64,000 nucleotides of DNA from Brenneria nigrifluens DSM 30175 = ATCC 13028. Its GTDB lineage: Bacteria > Pseudomonadota > Gammaproteobacteria > Enterobacterales > Enterobacteriaceae. Shown piece after piece: positions 52,756 through 61,688 of the stretch. Every line of letters begins with the position of its first letter. Within the stretch, counting starts at the first letter, position 1. Both the position numbers and the translations under genes were made by a program. The stretch is from assembly GCF_005484965.1 (NCBI RefSeq), contig NZ_CP034036.1, positions 3,596,001-3,660,000 of the forward strand, in the 5' to 3' direction. The notes under the pieces were generated by a model. It was not told the DNA's origin. It searched no databases and saw only the letters and a list, made by a program, of their open reading frames with translations.

Positions 52756-53846
52756 GCGCCGCCCTGCCGCGCCCGGCCCACCGCTTCACCCAACTGCCAT
52801 ACCGCCATCGCGTAGTGGGTACTGTGGTTGTAACGGGTGATGGTGTAAAAATTGGGCAAACCGTACCAGTATTGGTATCCGCTGCCGATATCAAGCCGCA
52901 GCAGGCTGGCCTCCTGGTAACCGCCCAGCGAGCTCTGCGGCCGCAGGCCGGCGGCCTGCAACGCGGCGAGGGAGTAGCGCGTGTTGAAGCCATGCTCCAG
53001 CGACGGCGCCTGACCGGCGGCCGGCACGGCCACAATGCCCCCGTTGACCCAGCCGTGCCCCTTGAAGTAGTTGGCCACGCTGCCGATGGCGTCCACCGGA
53101 TCCCACAGGTTGATATGGCCGTTGCCGTCAAAATCCACCGCATAGTTTTTAAACGACGAGGGCATAAACTGACCGTAGCCCATCGCGCCGGCGTAGGAAC
53201 CGCGCAGGCTGAGCGGGTCATTCCCCTCATTGCGGGCCATCAGCAGGAAGGTTTCCAGCTCGCCGGTAAAATAGTCGGCGCGGCGCGGATAGTCGAACGC
53301 CAGCGTCGCCAGCGCATCAATAATACGCGTCTTGCCCAATACGCGTCCCCAGCGGGTCTCAACGCCGATAATGCCGACGATAATCTCCGGAGGTACGCCG
53401 TATACTTCCCAGGCGCGCTGCAGCGCATCCTGATGCTGATTCCAGAAAAGCACGCCGTTTTGCACGTTATCCGGCGTGATGAACTGGCTGCGATAGCGGA
53501 TCCAGGCGCCATTAGGACCGGACGGAGGGCGTGAGGTCGGCGCCTGCCTGTCCATCAGGCGCAGCACCCAGTCCAGCCGCCGCGCCTGGGCCAGAACGTC
53601 ATGCAACTGTCGGCGATCGAAGCCGTGCTCGCTCACCATTTTGTCCACAAAGCGGCCGGTCGCCGGATTAAAGGCAAAATCGCCCCGCGGCAGATGCTCC
53701 GACTGCGCGGGCTCAAGCAGAAAGCCGCCGCCCTTAAAAGGATTCCCCTGGGCGGGGGCGGGGACGGGAGGTGGCGGAGGAGCAGGCTTACTGCTACAGG
53801 CTGAGAGCAGAACAATCAGTGAAAAGAGAGTAGCCAAATGACGCAT
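52749..53846 (-). CDS. mltB: Membrane-bound lytic murein transglycosylase B
   Basis: MltB cleaves peptidoglycan glycan strands to 1,6-anhydromuropeptides. The 365-residue precursor is a lipoprotein (lipobox LLSAC, Cys17), followed by a proline-rich linker and the SLT domain with catalytic glutamate in GIIGVETRWGR and the DFDGNGHINLWDP calcium-loop segment. The residue after the cysteine is serine, predicting outer-membrane sorting. Confidence 0.96.
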   Translation of the reverse strand: MRHLATLFSLIVLLSACSSKPAPPPPPVPAPAQGNPFKGGGFLLEPAQSEHLPRGDFAFNPATGRFVDKMVSEHGFDRRQLHDVLAQARRLDWVLRLMDRQAPTSRPPSGPNGAWIRYRSQFITPDNVQNGVLFWNQHQDALQRAWEVYGVPPEIIVGIIGVETRWGRVLGKTRIIDALATLAFDYPRRADYFTGELETFLLMARNEGNDPLSLRGSYAGAMGYGQFMPSSFKNYAVDFDGNGHINLWDPVDAIGSVANYFKGHGWVNGGIVAVPAAGQAPSLEHGFNTRYSLAALQAAGLRPQSSLGGYQEASLLRLDIGSGYQYWYGLPNFYTITRYNHSTHYAMAVWQLGEAVGRARQGGAY

Positions 53847-53961
53847 TGGGTGTCCGTATAAGCAGATTAAGATAAGAAAAGAATAGCGGCTGCGGCCAGC
53901 ATTGCCTGACGCGATAACAGCGGCGCCATGCGCCCTGACGTCAGGGCGCCGCGCGCTACCG

Positions 53962-54303
53962 TCAGTTTTTCTTCACAAACTCGGATTTCAGCTTCATGGC
54001 GCCAAAACCGTCAATCTTGCAATCAATATTATGATCGCCTTCGACGAGACGAATGCCTTTAACCCGGGTGCCGATTTTCAGCGTTGAGGAACTTCCCTTT
54101 ACTTTCAGATCCTTAACTACCGTCACCGTGTCTCCATCCGCCAGCAGATTGCCATTGGCGTCCCTGACGGTCAGTCCTTCCTCCTGAGCGGCCGAATCGC
54201 CGTCCATTGCCCATACATGTCCGCACTCAGGGCAATTCAATAACTCATTATCCTGCCAGGTGTACTCAGAGTGACATTTAGGACAATTAGGTAGCTGTTG
54301 CAT
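53962..54303 (-). CDS. yjdM: YjdM (PhnA) family zinc ribbon protein
   Basis: The start at 54303 ([18 protein letters not shown]) gives 113 residues. An N-terminal zinc ribbon (Cys7, Cys10, Cys24, Cys27) is followed by the PhnA/YjdM domain with KDLKVKGSS and [12 protein letters not shown]. The old name PhnA implied phosphonate use, but the E. coli protein is not required for it and its function is unknown. The longer frame to 54375 has a weak hydrophobic extension and no support. Confidence 0.94.
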   Translation of the reverse strand: MQQLPNCPKCHSEYTWQDNELLNCPECGHVWAMDGDSAAQEEGLTVRDANGNLLADGDTVTVVKDLKVKGSSSTLKIGTRVKGIRLVEGDHNIDCKIDGFGAMKLKSEFVKKN

Positions 54304-54721
54304 TATAAAATTCCCGAAAAGAATAAAATTTATATAAAAATCCAATAAAATCAAAGATGGCATAACCAGCAACATACATTTTAACGTTTTATTGCCACGG
54401 TGAGTAGCCAGCGCTTTATTCTTTTCCCCGCCGGCCAGAGAACGGAGAACGATAACGTTCTGATTATCAGGGTGATTAAGGGGTCGATTTATTCAACAAA
54501 GCCCGTCAATAGACGAAAAATACAATTATTTATCCGATTTTCTTGTTTGCATCCAAAAACGTTTACCTCCAAGATTCCATTAAATATCAAGAATAAAGAT
54601 ATTTTTTATTTCTGCAAATCAACGTTAGCCTGCATTTATACGCTGCCGTCGGCGATGGAATGGGATCGCCGAGACCTGACAGCGAAAGGGCGCATGACAT
54701 CGGACGTGACAGGAGTGAGTA
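54304..54721. other. Noncoding region between yjdM and the peptide transporter operon
   Basis: This 418-base AT-rich region lacks a convincing gene; the one long frame (from 54400) overlaps the transporter start and has unlikely composition. It contains the solo IS903-type end at 54486-54503, a small AGAACG/CGTTCT inverted repeat at about 54445-54460, and the Shine-Dalgarno AGGAGTGAG before 54722. Confidence 0.6.
54486..54503 (-). mobile_element. Solo terminal inverted repeat of an IS903-type (IS5 family) insertion sequence
   Basis: GATTTATTCAACAAAGCC is the exact complement of the 18-base IS903 terminal repeat GGCTTTGTTGAATAAATC. No transposase sequence lies to either side, so only one end survives, with the missing element body expected to the left. 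Confidence 0.65.
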
Positions 54722-56377
54722 ATGAATTTCACCAGACGTGATTTCAATCGCCTTTCCGGCGCCATTCTGGCCGCCGCCATCCTGGCTTTCGGGCTTGTCG
54801 GCGGCCTATCCCTCCCGGCGCAGGCGCAGTCGGCCGAGATCCAGCGCGGCGGAACCCTGAAGATTGCCTTTCGCAGCGACAACACCGCTCTGGTCAGCCT
54901 CGACCCGTTTCAGGTCTACTGGATTGAGCACCGTTCGGTGTTAAGGGCGGTGGTGGATCAACTTACCGACCAAGACCCGCAAAGCGGGGAAATTATTCCC
55001 TGGTTGGCCACCCGCTGGGAATTAAATAATGACGCCACGCAATACATATTTTATCTGCGTGACGACGTTACGTTCAGCAACGGCGAAAAGTTCAACGCCG
55101 AGGCGGTGAAACTCTCGTTCGACGCCAATATCGCGCTGCTCAAGGATCTTCCGACCGCTTTCGGCAAATCCTACATTGATGGCTACGTTTCCTCGGAAGT
55201 TGTTGATGAATACACCATAAAGGTCAATTTCAGCGTTCCCAACGCCGCTTTCCTACAGGCGACGTCTACCACCAATCTGGGAATTTTAGCCCCGGCCACA
55301 TACAAAAACAGCACGATACGGGAACGGAATCTTGGAAAGCTCATCGGCTCCGGTCCTTTTATTTTAACGGAGTACTCGCCGGAGGAACGCATTGTTCTGA
55401 AAAAACGTGAAGGCTACGCATGGCCGTCCGCGGTTAGTGAAAATAAAGGAGATGCGTATCTGGATGAAATTATCGTGCGTTATATTCCGGAGAGCAGCAA
55501 CCGGGTCGGAAGCGTGATTTCAGGGGAAGTCGACATCGCCTGGCCCAGAGATCCGTTCACCAATGAAGATTACAACTACATTACCGGCAAAGGACTAAAT
55601 ATAATTCAGCGCTCTATTCCGGGTATAACCGAGAGTTTATATCCCAATGTAAATTATGACCGGCCGTTTTCCAATGCGGCAGTTCGGCAGGCTTTCCAGA
55701 AAGCCATTGATCGGAAAAGCTACGCGGCGACTATTTATGGAAAACATTTCCCGGTGGCCGAAGGCGTTCTGGAGCCGTCAACGTTATATTATCAATCCCA
55801 GTCTGAGAGTTTGACCCACGATCCGCAGGATGCGGCGGAGATCCTTGAAAAGGCCGGCTGGTTGGTCGCCGGCGACGGTTATCGCTATCGCGACGGGAAA
55901 AAACTGACGGTTGTCTATCCGCTTACCGAGGAAAAACCGGGAGATGTTCTGATTCAGGATCAGGTCAGGCAAGTGGGTTTTGAATTGATTTTGCAGCCGG
56001 TGACGGCAGGCGAGGCTAATGCCCGTTATGTCTCCGGCAATTACGATTTGCAACGCGGGGTCCTGACGCGCGGCGATCCTGCGGTGATCCAATCCCACGC
56101 GGACGTTCGTTATTCGGGATCCGCCGTGTCAAAAAATCGTTTTACCGCGCAGGCGCAGTCGAAACTGCAAGAACTTCTGGACAAGGGGCTGGCCGAAGCG
56201 GATCCGGCGGCGCGCAAGGCTATCTATAAGGATGTGCAGGACTTTATTTTGCAGGAAAACGCCTATTTCCCGATTTTCGCGCGTACCCAGCAGGCGGCTA
56301 TCGGTTCCAGGGTTCACGGGGTGAAATTCAGCGGAGAAAGCTTTCTCCACGTCAATGACATCTGGATCGAAAAGTAA
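54722..56377 (+). CDS. Peptide-type ABC transporter substrate-binding protein (SBP family 5)
   Basis: The 551-residue precursor has a signal peptide with the twin-arginine pattern TRRDFNRLS followed by a hydrophobic run and AQAQSAE cleavage region, so export by Tat is possible. The rest is a DppA/OppA/NikA-like SBP_bac_5 domain with the family segment FNAEAVKLSFD. It would bind peptides, nickel chelates or similar ligands in the periplasm. Its stop overlaps the first permease start by one base. Sequence gives no specific ligand. Confidence 0.9.
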   Translation: MNFTRRDFNRLSGAILAAAILAFGLVGGLSLPAQAQSAEIQRGGTLKIAFRSDNTALVSLDPFQVYWIEHRSVLRAVVDQLTDQDPQSGEIIPWLATRWELNNDATQYIFYLRDDVTFSNGEKFNAEAVKLSFDANIALLKDLPTAFGKSYIDGYVSSEVVDEYTIKVNFSVPNAAFLQATSTTNLGILAPATYKNSTIRERNLGKLIGSGPFILTEYSPEERIVLKKREGYAWPSAVSENKGDAYLDEIIVRYIPESSNRVGSVISGEVDIAWPRDPFTNEDYNYITGKGLNIIQRSIPGITESLYPNVNYDRPFSNAAVRQAFQKAIDRKSYAATIYGKHFPVAEGVLEPSTLYYQSQSESLTHDPQDAAEILEKAGWLVAGDGYRYRDGKKLTVVYPLTEEKPGDVLIQDQVRQVGFELILQPVTAGEANARYVSGNYDLQRGVLTRGDPAVIQSHADVRYSGSAVSKNRFTAQAQSKLQELLDKGLAEADPAARKAIYKDVQDFILQENAYFPIFARTQQAAIGSRVHGVKFSGESFLHVNDIWIEK

Positions 56378-57327
56378 TGACTGGCTATATCGTTAGACGG
56401 ATCATGCAGGCCATTCTAGTCCTGTGGCTGGCTTACACGGCGTCGTATATCATACTGTATGTTCTGCCGGGCGATACGCTGGTGTATTTACTTGCCACCA
56501 ACGATCTCCAGATAGACGCGCTTTCCCCTCAGGAGCTACAGAGAGTCAAAGAATACTACGGGCTGGATAAAGGCCCGATAGAGCAGTATTTATCACACCT
56601 GGCGGGTATTTTGCAGGGAGACTTCGGAATCTCGGCCACCAAAAGCCAGTCGGTTAACGAGATCGTCTTTTCCCGGCTGCCAAGCACTGCGCTACTTGGC
56701 GCTGTTTCGGTGGTTTTCGCCCTGGTGCTCGGATTGAGCGTTGCGATTGCGGCGACTTATGTGCAGTGGAAGCCGCTAAAGATTTTCCTAAGCCGCCTGC
56801 CGGTCCTTGGCGTTTCGCTTCCGTCATTCTGGGTCGGTCTGCTGCTGATTCAAGTTGTCGCATTCGGTTTGGGGTGGCTTCCCTCAAGCGGTTCAGATGG
56901 ATGGAAAACCCTGATTCTGCCCAGCATTACCATGGCGCTGCCATCGGCGGCGGTACTGGCGCAGGTGCTAATCCGCAGTTTGAATGACACGCTCAAAGAG
57001 CCTTACATCCAGACCGCGAAGGCGAAGGGGATATCCCATTTTGCGGTTTACACCAGGCACGCGCTCAAAAATGCGGCCCTTCCCACGCTCACCATTCTGG
57101 GACTGCTGATCGGCGCAACCGTTACCGGAGCGGTAACCACCGAGACCGTGTTTTCGCGGGTGGGAATCGGCAGACTGGCCCAGGAAGCCGTACTGGCTCA
57201 GGACGTTCCCGTCGTTCTGGCCATCGTGGTGATTGCGGCAACCGCCTTTGTGGTGACGAACCTGATAGTCGATTTGCTCTATCTTGTCATCGATCCCCGC
57301 ATACGCCACGTCGAGAAAGTCACATGA
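56377..57327 (+). CDS. Peptide-type ABC transporter permease (DppB type)
   Basis: The 316-residue membrane protein has about six transmembrane segments and the DppB-type N terminus MTGYIVRRIMQAILVLW. The EAA loop is PYIQTAKAKGISHFAVYTRHALKNA. It forms the channel with the next permease, which it overlaps by four bases. Confidence 0.92.
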   Translation: MTGYIVRRIMQAILVLWLAYTASYIILYVLPGDTLVYLLATNDLQIDALSPQELQRVKEYYGLDKGPIEQYLSHLAGILQGDFGISATKSQSVNEIVFSRLPSTALLGAVSVVFALVLGLSVAIAATYVQWKPLKIFLSRLPVLGVSLPSFWVGLLLIQVVAFGLGWLPSSGSDGWKTLILPSITMALPSAAVLAQVLIRSLNDTLKEPYIQTAKAKGISHFAVYTRHALKNAALPTLTILGLLIGATVTGAVTTETVFSRVGIGRLAQEAVLAQDVPVVLAIVVIAATAFVVTNLIVDLLYLVIDPRIRHVEKVT

Positions 57328-58235
57328 ATAGCAGTGAAGTAAATTCACGCCCGCGACTGGTTGATGACGCCAACGAGTGGGACGACGACGCCACACGGCC
57401 GGAAATCTGGCGGGCAAGGCTGGCTCACGCCATCGGGCTGCTGATTCGGCGACCGGGACTCGGTATGGCGATACTGTTTATTCTTTTCGTCATCGCCGCG
57501 GCCGTTTTCCCGGGTTGGTTTACCAGCCACGATCCCTTCGCCACCTCTCCGGCCAACAAAATCCTGCCGCCTTCGTGGGAACATCTTTTCGGCACGGACC
57601 ACGTCGGGCGCGATCTCTTCACCCGGGTGCTTTACGGCTCAAAGTTGACCATTCAGGCAACCGCTCTCGCGATCCTGATCGCCGCGGTAGTTGGGCTGCT
57701 GCTAGGGATTTTTTCGGGGTTTTCAGGGGGAAAGGTTGATGCCGCGCTGATGAGGATAGTCGATGTGACTTTGGCCATTCCCTCTCTTCTCCTGGCCTTG
57801 GCAATTGTGACCGCAATAGGTTTCGGCACCCTCCAGGTGGCTATCGCCGTCGGCGTGGGAAGCATCCCTGCATTTGCCAGAACCACTCGCTCGGAGGTGC
57901 TAAAGGTCAAGGCCCTTCCTTTCGTGGAAGCCGCGCGCCTTTGCGGCGCCGGTTGGTTGATGATTGTCTGGAGGCATATTTTACCGAACTCCTGCGCACC
58001 TGTTGCGGTGTTGATTATTCTCGAATTCGGCGGCGCCGTGCTGGCGGTTGCGGCTTTGAGCTTTCTCGGTTTCGGCGCCCAGCCGCCGGCTGCCGAATGG
58101 GGTACGCTGATTTCCGAAGGACGCGGTTATCTGATGACCGCTCCGTGGGTTTCTTTGCTCCCCGGGTTGTTCGTTGCGCTGGTGGTGTTCAGCCTCAACC
58201 ACATAGCTAAAACTCTGGAGGAACTGCAGCGATGA
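57324..58235 (+). CDS. Peptide-type ABC transporter permease (DppC type)
   Basis: The 303-residue protein has the DppC-type cytoplasmic N terminus, the HLFGTDHVGRDLFTRVLYG motif and an EAA loop (PFVEAARLCGAGWLMIVWRHILPN). Four-base overlaps with both neighbours indicate a tightly coupled operon. Confidence 0.92.
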   Translation: MNSSEVNSRPRLVDDANEWDDDATRPEIWRARLAHAIGLLIRRPGLGMAILFILFVIAAAVFPGWFTSHDPFATSPANKILPPSWEHLFGTDHVGRDLFTRVLYGSKLTIQATALAILIAAVVGLLLGIFSGFSGGKVDAALMRIVDVTLAIPSLLLALAIVTAIGFGTLQVAIAVGVGSIPAFARTTRSEVLKVKALPFVEAARLCGAGWLMIVWRHILPNSCAPVAVLIILEFGGAVLAVAALSFLGFGAQPPAAEWGTLISEGRGYLMTAPWVSLLPGLFVALVVFSLNHIAKTLEELQR

Positions 58236-59866
58236 GCCGCCCGAACCAGCCGCTAGTGACGGTGGAAAATCTGTACGTAAAGTATCAGGTTCAAACCCGG
58301 GATGTCAGAGCCGTGAATAACGTCAGTCTGTCGATATTTCCCGGCGAGACCGTCGCCATTGTCGGCGAGTCTGGTTCCGGCAAGTCTACGCTGGCCGGCG
58401 CGCTTATGGGACTGCTGGCGGGCAACGCGCGCATTACCGGGGGAAACATCACCATTGCGGGCGAGGATGTTACGCATTTCTCCGAGACTCGCTGGCGACA
58501 GCTGCGCGGCCGTACCGTCGGTCTGGTTCCCCAGGATCCGATGGTGGCGCTCAACCCAACCATGCGGATTGGCCGGCAAATCGGCGAAGTTGTCCGGCGC
58601 GTTCGCGGCTCGCGAGGTCGGGCGCTTGATGCCGACGTGCTGGAATTGCTTGAACAGGTCGGTTTGGATCAGCCCATATTGCGCGCCCGCCAGTATCCGC
58701 ACGAGCTTTCAGGCGGTCAACGCCAACGGGTACTGATCGCCATCGCCCTCGCCGGGCGGCCTCGGCTGCTGATTGCGGACGAACCGACCTCGGCGCTTGA
58801 CGTCACGGTGCAACGCCGCATTCTCGACCATCTGGAGACGCTGGTGCGCAGCCAGGGCATCTCTATGCTCATCATTACCCATGATTTGGGCGTTGCAGCC
58901 GACCGTGCCGACCGCGTGCTAATCATGCAGGGCGGACGAATTATGGAGCAGGGGGATCCCGCCACCGTGCTGGCCGCGCCCGCGCACGACTATACCCGCA
59001 TGCTGTTGCAGGCGGCGCCGGTGTTGAATGTGCCGCCGCGCCCTGCTTCGCAAGCCTTGCCCGCGCGCGAAATACTGCGTTTCGACGGAGTGGGCAAAGT
59101 GTTCAGGTTACCCGGCGCGCGCGGTCAGGCGAGTCATTTCCAGGCTCTGGACGCGGTATCCTTTAGCGTTGCCGCCGGGCAAACATTGGCTATCGTAGGC
59201 GAGTCGGGTTCGGGCAAGACTACGACGCTGCGTATCGCTCTTGGACTGGAGCAGGCGAGCGCAGGCAGGGTCATATTCGACGGCGCCACCGATCTTTCGC
59301 GCCTGAGCTGGTCGGAGTTTCGGCCATTGCGCAGGCGCATGCAACTGGTACAGCAAAACCCCTATGCTTCCCTCGACCCGCGTCTGACTATCTTTGAAAG
59401 CATCGTCGAACCTTTGCGCGCCTTCGGTCTTCTCAAGGGGGCCGCCCTGGAGAACGAGGCCAGAAGTCTGATCGACCAGGTACAACTGCCGCGCGCCATG
59501 CTCAATCGCTTGCCGCGCGAACTCTCCGGCGGCCAGCGCCAGCGTGTGGCCATTGCACGCGCGCTGGCGTTAAAACCCGAATTGCTGTTTCTTGACGAAC
59601 CGGTATCGGCGCTAGACGTCTCGGTGCAAGCCCAGATTCTCGAGCTTCTGGGAGAACTGCAGCGCGAACTCGGCGTGAGCTACGTACTGGTTTCGCATGA
59701 TTTGGCGGTGGTTGCCGCAGTGGCGCACCACATCGTGGTTCTGCGCCAAGGACGCGTGATTGAGCAGGGACCGGCAACCCAGGTGTTCGGTTCTCCGGGC
59801 GAAACCTATACGTGCGAACTGCTGGATGCGGTGCCCGGACGGCGGCTGGCACAGGCGGCCTTGTAA
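58232..59866 (+). CDS. Fused dual ATP-binding protein of a peptide-type ABC transporter (DppD-DppF fusion)
   Basis: The 544-residue protein contains two complete ABC domains in one chain, each corresponding to a separate DppD or DppF subunit in E. coli. Walker A GESGSGKS/T occurs at 45-52 and about 323-330, and LSGGQ at 159-163 and 431-435. The layout matches GsiA (glutathione) and YejF (microcin C) type transporters. It powers the two preceding permeases and ends the operon. Confidence 0.93.
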   Translation: MSRPNQPLVTVENLYVKYQVQTRDVRAVNNVSLSIFPGETVAIVGESGSGKSTLAGALMGLLAGNARITGGNITIAGEDVTHFSETRWRQLRGRTVGLVPQDPMVALNPTMRIGRQIGEVVRRVRGSRGRALDADVLELLEQVGLDQPILRARQYPHELSGGQRQRVLIAIALAGRPRLLIADEPTSALDVTVQRRILDHLETLVRSQGISMLIITHDLGVAADRADRVLIMQGGRIMEQGDPATVLAAPAHDYTRMLLQAAPVLNVPPRPASQALPAREILRFDGVGKVFRLPGARGQASHFQALDAVSFSVAAGQTLAIVGESGSGKTTTLRIALGLEQASAGRVIFDGATDLSRLSWSEFRPLRRRMQLVQQNPYASLDPRLTIFESIVEPLRAFGLLKGAALENEARSLIDQVQLPRAMLNRLPRELSGGQRQRVAIARALALKPELLFLDEPVSALDVSVQAQILELLGELQRELGVSYVLVSHDLAVVAAVAHHIVVLRQGRVIEQGPATQVFGSPGETYTCELLDAVPGRRLAQAAL

Positions 59867-59940
59867 GCCGGAGTGATTCGAATGGCAACGCGGCCGATTG
59901 CGGCGCTCCCGGCTATCGGCCCCTCCGCCCGAGCGCCGTA

Positions 59941-60591
59941 TCACTTCACTATGGTGCCGTCGCGCAGGATAAACATCACTTTTCCATCCCAGAACTCGGC
60001 GATAAAGATATCCTCCGCCTCCAGATCGTGGCGCTTCAGCTCTTTTTCCAGCCAGTCCCGCTCCTTTTCTATCTGTTTCAGCTCTTCCGGCCTGACTTTG
60101 CCGTCTTTCATAACAATAACCGACGGCATTTTCGCGTTATCGCAAACCACGGTCAACTGCCCGCCGGGCTCTATTTGGGCATAGGTTACCTGCTGAAAGG
60201 CATTGATTCCCTGCGCATGCAGCTGTGAAGCGATATTTAAAATATCGATTTTATTTTTCTTGTGCAGAATATTATCCATCAGAAAGCGCCCTTTTTTCAC
60301 GATAGGCAGTGGATTGCCGATGGCTATGGCGCGAAACAAATGCACATGCTTACTCACGGCATTCAGCGACGATATCAGCACGACGCCGATAAATAGCACC
60401 ACCACATATTGATGCAGCGGAATGCTGTCGCTGTATATCACCCCGCCGATAATCCCCCCCAGCACGAAATTGCCGATGAAATCAACCGGCGTCATTTGCG
60501 ATAGCTGGGTTTTTCCTGAAAGATTGAGATGCATGATGACAATGCAAAAGCCGATGACGAACTTGATTAACACTAAACCGTAATATTCCAT
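59941..60591 (-). CDS. YetF-like DUF421 membrane protein
   Basis: The start at 60591 (MEYYGLVLIKFVIGFC) gives 216 residues and has an AGAGGA ribosome binding site; a GTG five codons upstream is the alternative. Three transmembrane segments are followed by a soluble DUF421/YetF C-terminal domain, including the PEELKQIEKERDWLEKELKRHD helix. The family's biochemical role is unclear; Bacillus members (YetF, SpoVA-related YrbG) relate to spore membrane function. It is convergent with the transporter operon. Confidence 0.88.
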   Translation of the reverse strand: MEYYGLVLIKFVIGFCIVIMHLNLSGKTQLSQMTPVDFIGNFVLGGIIGGVIYSDSIPLHQYVVVLFIGVVLISSLNAVSKHVHLFRAIAIGNPLPIVKKGRFLMDNILHKKNKIDILNIASQLHAQGINAFQQVTYAQIEPGGQLTVVCDNAKMPSVIVMKDGKVRPEELKQIEKERDWLEKELKRHDLEAEDIFIAEFWDGKVMFILRDGTIVK

Positions 60592-60912
60592 ATATCCTCT
60601 ATCCACTGCCCTAGGCGGTCCGCGATATCAACAAGACCTGCGTCCATACAAAACCGACTGCCGGCCGCCGCTGACGCGGCGCCCTCCATGATTTATATAG
60701 ATTAAAATCGGCGTTTATGCCGTTTTTTCAGGGAAAATAGGCGGATTAGGCCGGTAAACCAGACGCCTTCGGCGCGGTTTACCGGCCCCGGAGCGCTGAG
60801 GAATCCCCAGAAATCAGGGAAAGGTCGTAAACAAAAGCCAATACATATCCGCCATCCATGCCGGCGCGAATATGGATTATCGGCCTATGAAATATTGGGT
60901 TCGTCAGGCGCT
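60592..60912. other. Noncoding region with a large GC-rich hairpin
   Basis: No gene was recognised. GGCCGGTAAACC and GGTTTACCGGCC (60749-60760 and 60776-60787) are perfect 12-base complements, with an inner CGCC-TTC-GGCG stem; no T tract follows. CGGC/GCCG with TTTTTT (60709-60728) is a weak terminator-like sequence. Confidence 0.55.
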
Positions 60913-60960
60913 AAAAAACAATTAAACGGCAAGATTAAGATAGGCATACTTTAGCCGTTT
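60913..60960 (-). terminator. Terminator-like hairpin after the 41-codon gene
   Basis: On the minus strand AAACGGC and GCCGTTT pair around a 23-base loop, and after AATTG comes TTTTTT. It begins four bases after the small gene's stop. The loop is long, so termination efficiency is uncertain. Confidence 0.5.
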
Positions 60961-60963
60961 CTC

Positions 60964-61089
60964 TTATAAAGAAGCTTCTATATCCGCCGATGACTGACCG
61001 GTTTCAATGGCCGTAGAGGTTGCAACAGAAAGAACGATTTTTTCAGAAGAAACACGACTAGCCGATTTTACTTTGACCAGATTCTTCAT
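60964..61089 (-). CDS. Hypothetical 41-residue protein
   Basis: The frame runs from the ATG at 61089 (MKNLVKVKSASRVSSEKIV) to the stop at 60964. An AGAGAAGG ribosome binding site precedes it, a TATATT -10-like element lies 25-30 bases upstream, and a terminator-like hairpin follows. The peptide is basic at the N terminus (Lys3, Lys6, Lys8), rich in serine and threonine in the middle, with an acidic end (SADIEASL). No cysteine is present. It resembles no family known to me. Possible identities are a small regulatory protein or peptide precursor. Confidence 0.45.
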   Translation of the reverse strand: MKNLVKVKSASRVSSEKIVLSVATSTAIETGQSSADIEASL

Positions 61090-61197
61090 GACCTTCTCTG
61101 TGTTGAATACCAATATAAGACGGCTAATCTCAGGCGAGATCCTTATCTGAAAGATGGGCGATTTGCCTGGTACCGGAACACTAGACAGAGGCTAACT

Positions 61198-61284
61198 GTG
61201 GTGCTTTACCATGTTGGCGCGACGGCAATTGTCGCTTCGGTTGTTGCACTGGCCGGCACATTCCTGCTTTCTTTTATTATCTAA
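61198..61284 (+). pseudogene. dsdX: Probable 3' remnant of dsdX (D-serine permease)
   Basis: A short frame ends [19 protein letters not shown] before a stop 17 bases before the dsdA remnant. It looks like the last transmembrane helix of a Gnt-family permease, and dsdX precedes dsdA in other enterobacteria. The rest of the permease is absent. The assignment depends largely on this position. Confidence 0.4.
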
Positions 61285-61301
61285 GCGCAACGAGGCATAC
61301 G

Positions 61302-61684
61302 ATGAAAAACGCCAATATGACCGCATTAATCGCCCACTTTCCGTACAGGAAATTGACATCGATAACCTGACGGCCGCAGACGGCCTGGCTGTAGACCGCG
61401 CTTCGGGTTTTGTCGGCAGGGCAATGGAGCGGCTTCTTGACGGACTCTATACCCTGGACGATCAAACCATGTATGACATGGCGCAGGAAGAAGGCATTCG
61501 CCTGGAGCCGTCGGCGCTGGCAGGCATGGCCGGACCTCAGCGCGTTTGCGCCTCGACGGATTACCGGCGGATGCACGCATTCAGCGCTGAGCAGTAAAAT
61601 AACGCCATGCATCTGGTATGGGCGACCGGCGGGGGGATGGGGCCGGAAGAGGAAATGGCGCAGTACCTGGCGCAAGGACGCTAA
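61302..61684 (+). pseudogene. dsdA: Decayed dsdA (D-serine ammonia-lyase) remnant
   Basis: The start [14 protein letters not shown] resembles the DsdA N terminus (MENAKMNSLIAQYP in E. coli). At about 61342 it jumps out of frame to the C-terminal part, [19 protein letters not shown] through [20 protein letters not shown], so roughly 300 residues including the PLP lysine are gone. Four codons of the LGWL segment are also missing and a TAA interrupts after FSAEQ; the end MHLVWATGGGMGPEEEMAQ then continues to the normal stop. The gene was real and is now inactive. Confidence 0.88.
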
Positions 61685-61688
61685 CACT

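Noticed and set aside
54400..54741. A 113-codon frame before the peptide transporter gene
   Set aside because: It overlaps the real start and Shine-Dalgarno at 54722, has no recognisable domain, and contains the solo IS903-type end.
61211..61597. A 128-residue intact-looking protein
   Set aside because: Its C-terminal three quarters is the dsdA C-terminal part and the N-terminal quarter is out-of-frame dsdX tail and leader, so it is a by-product of the deletion.
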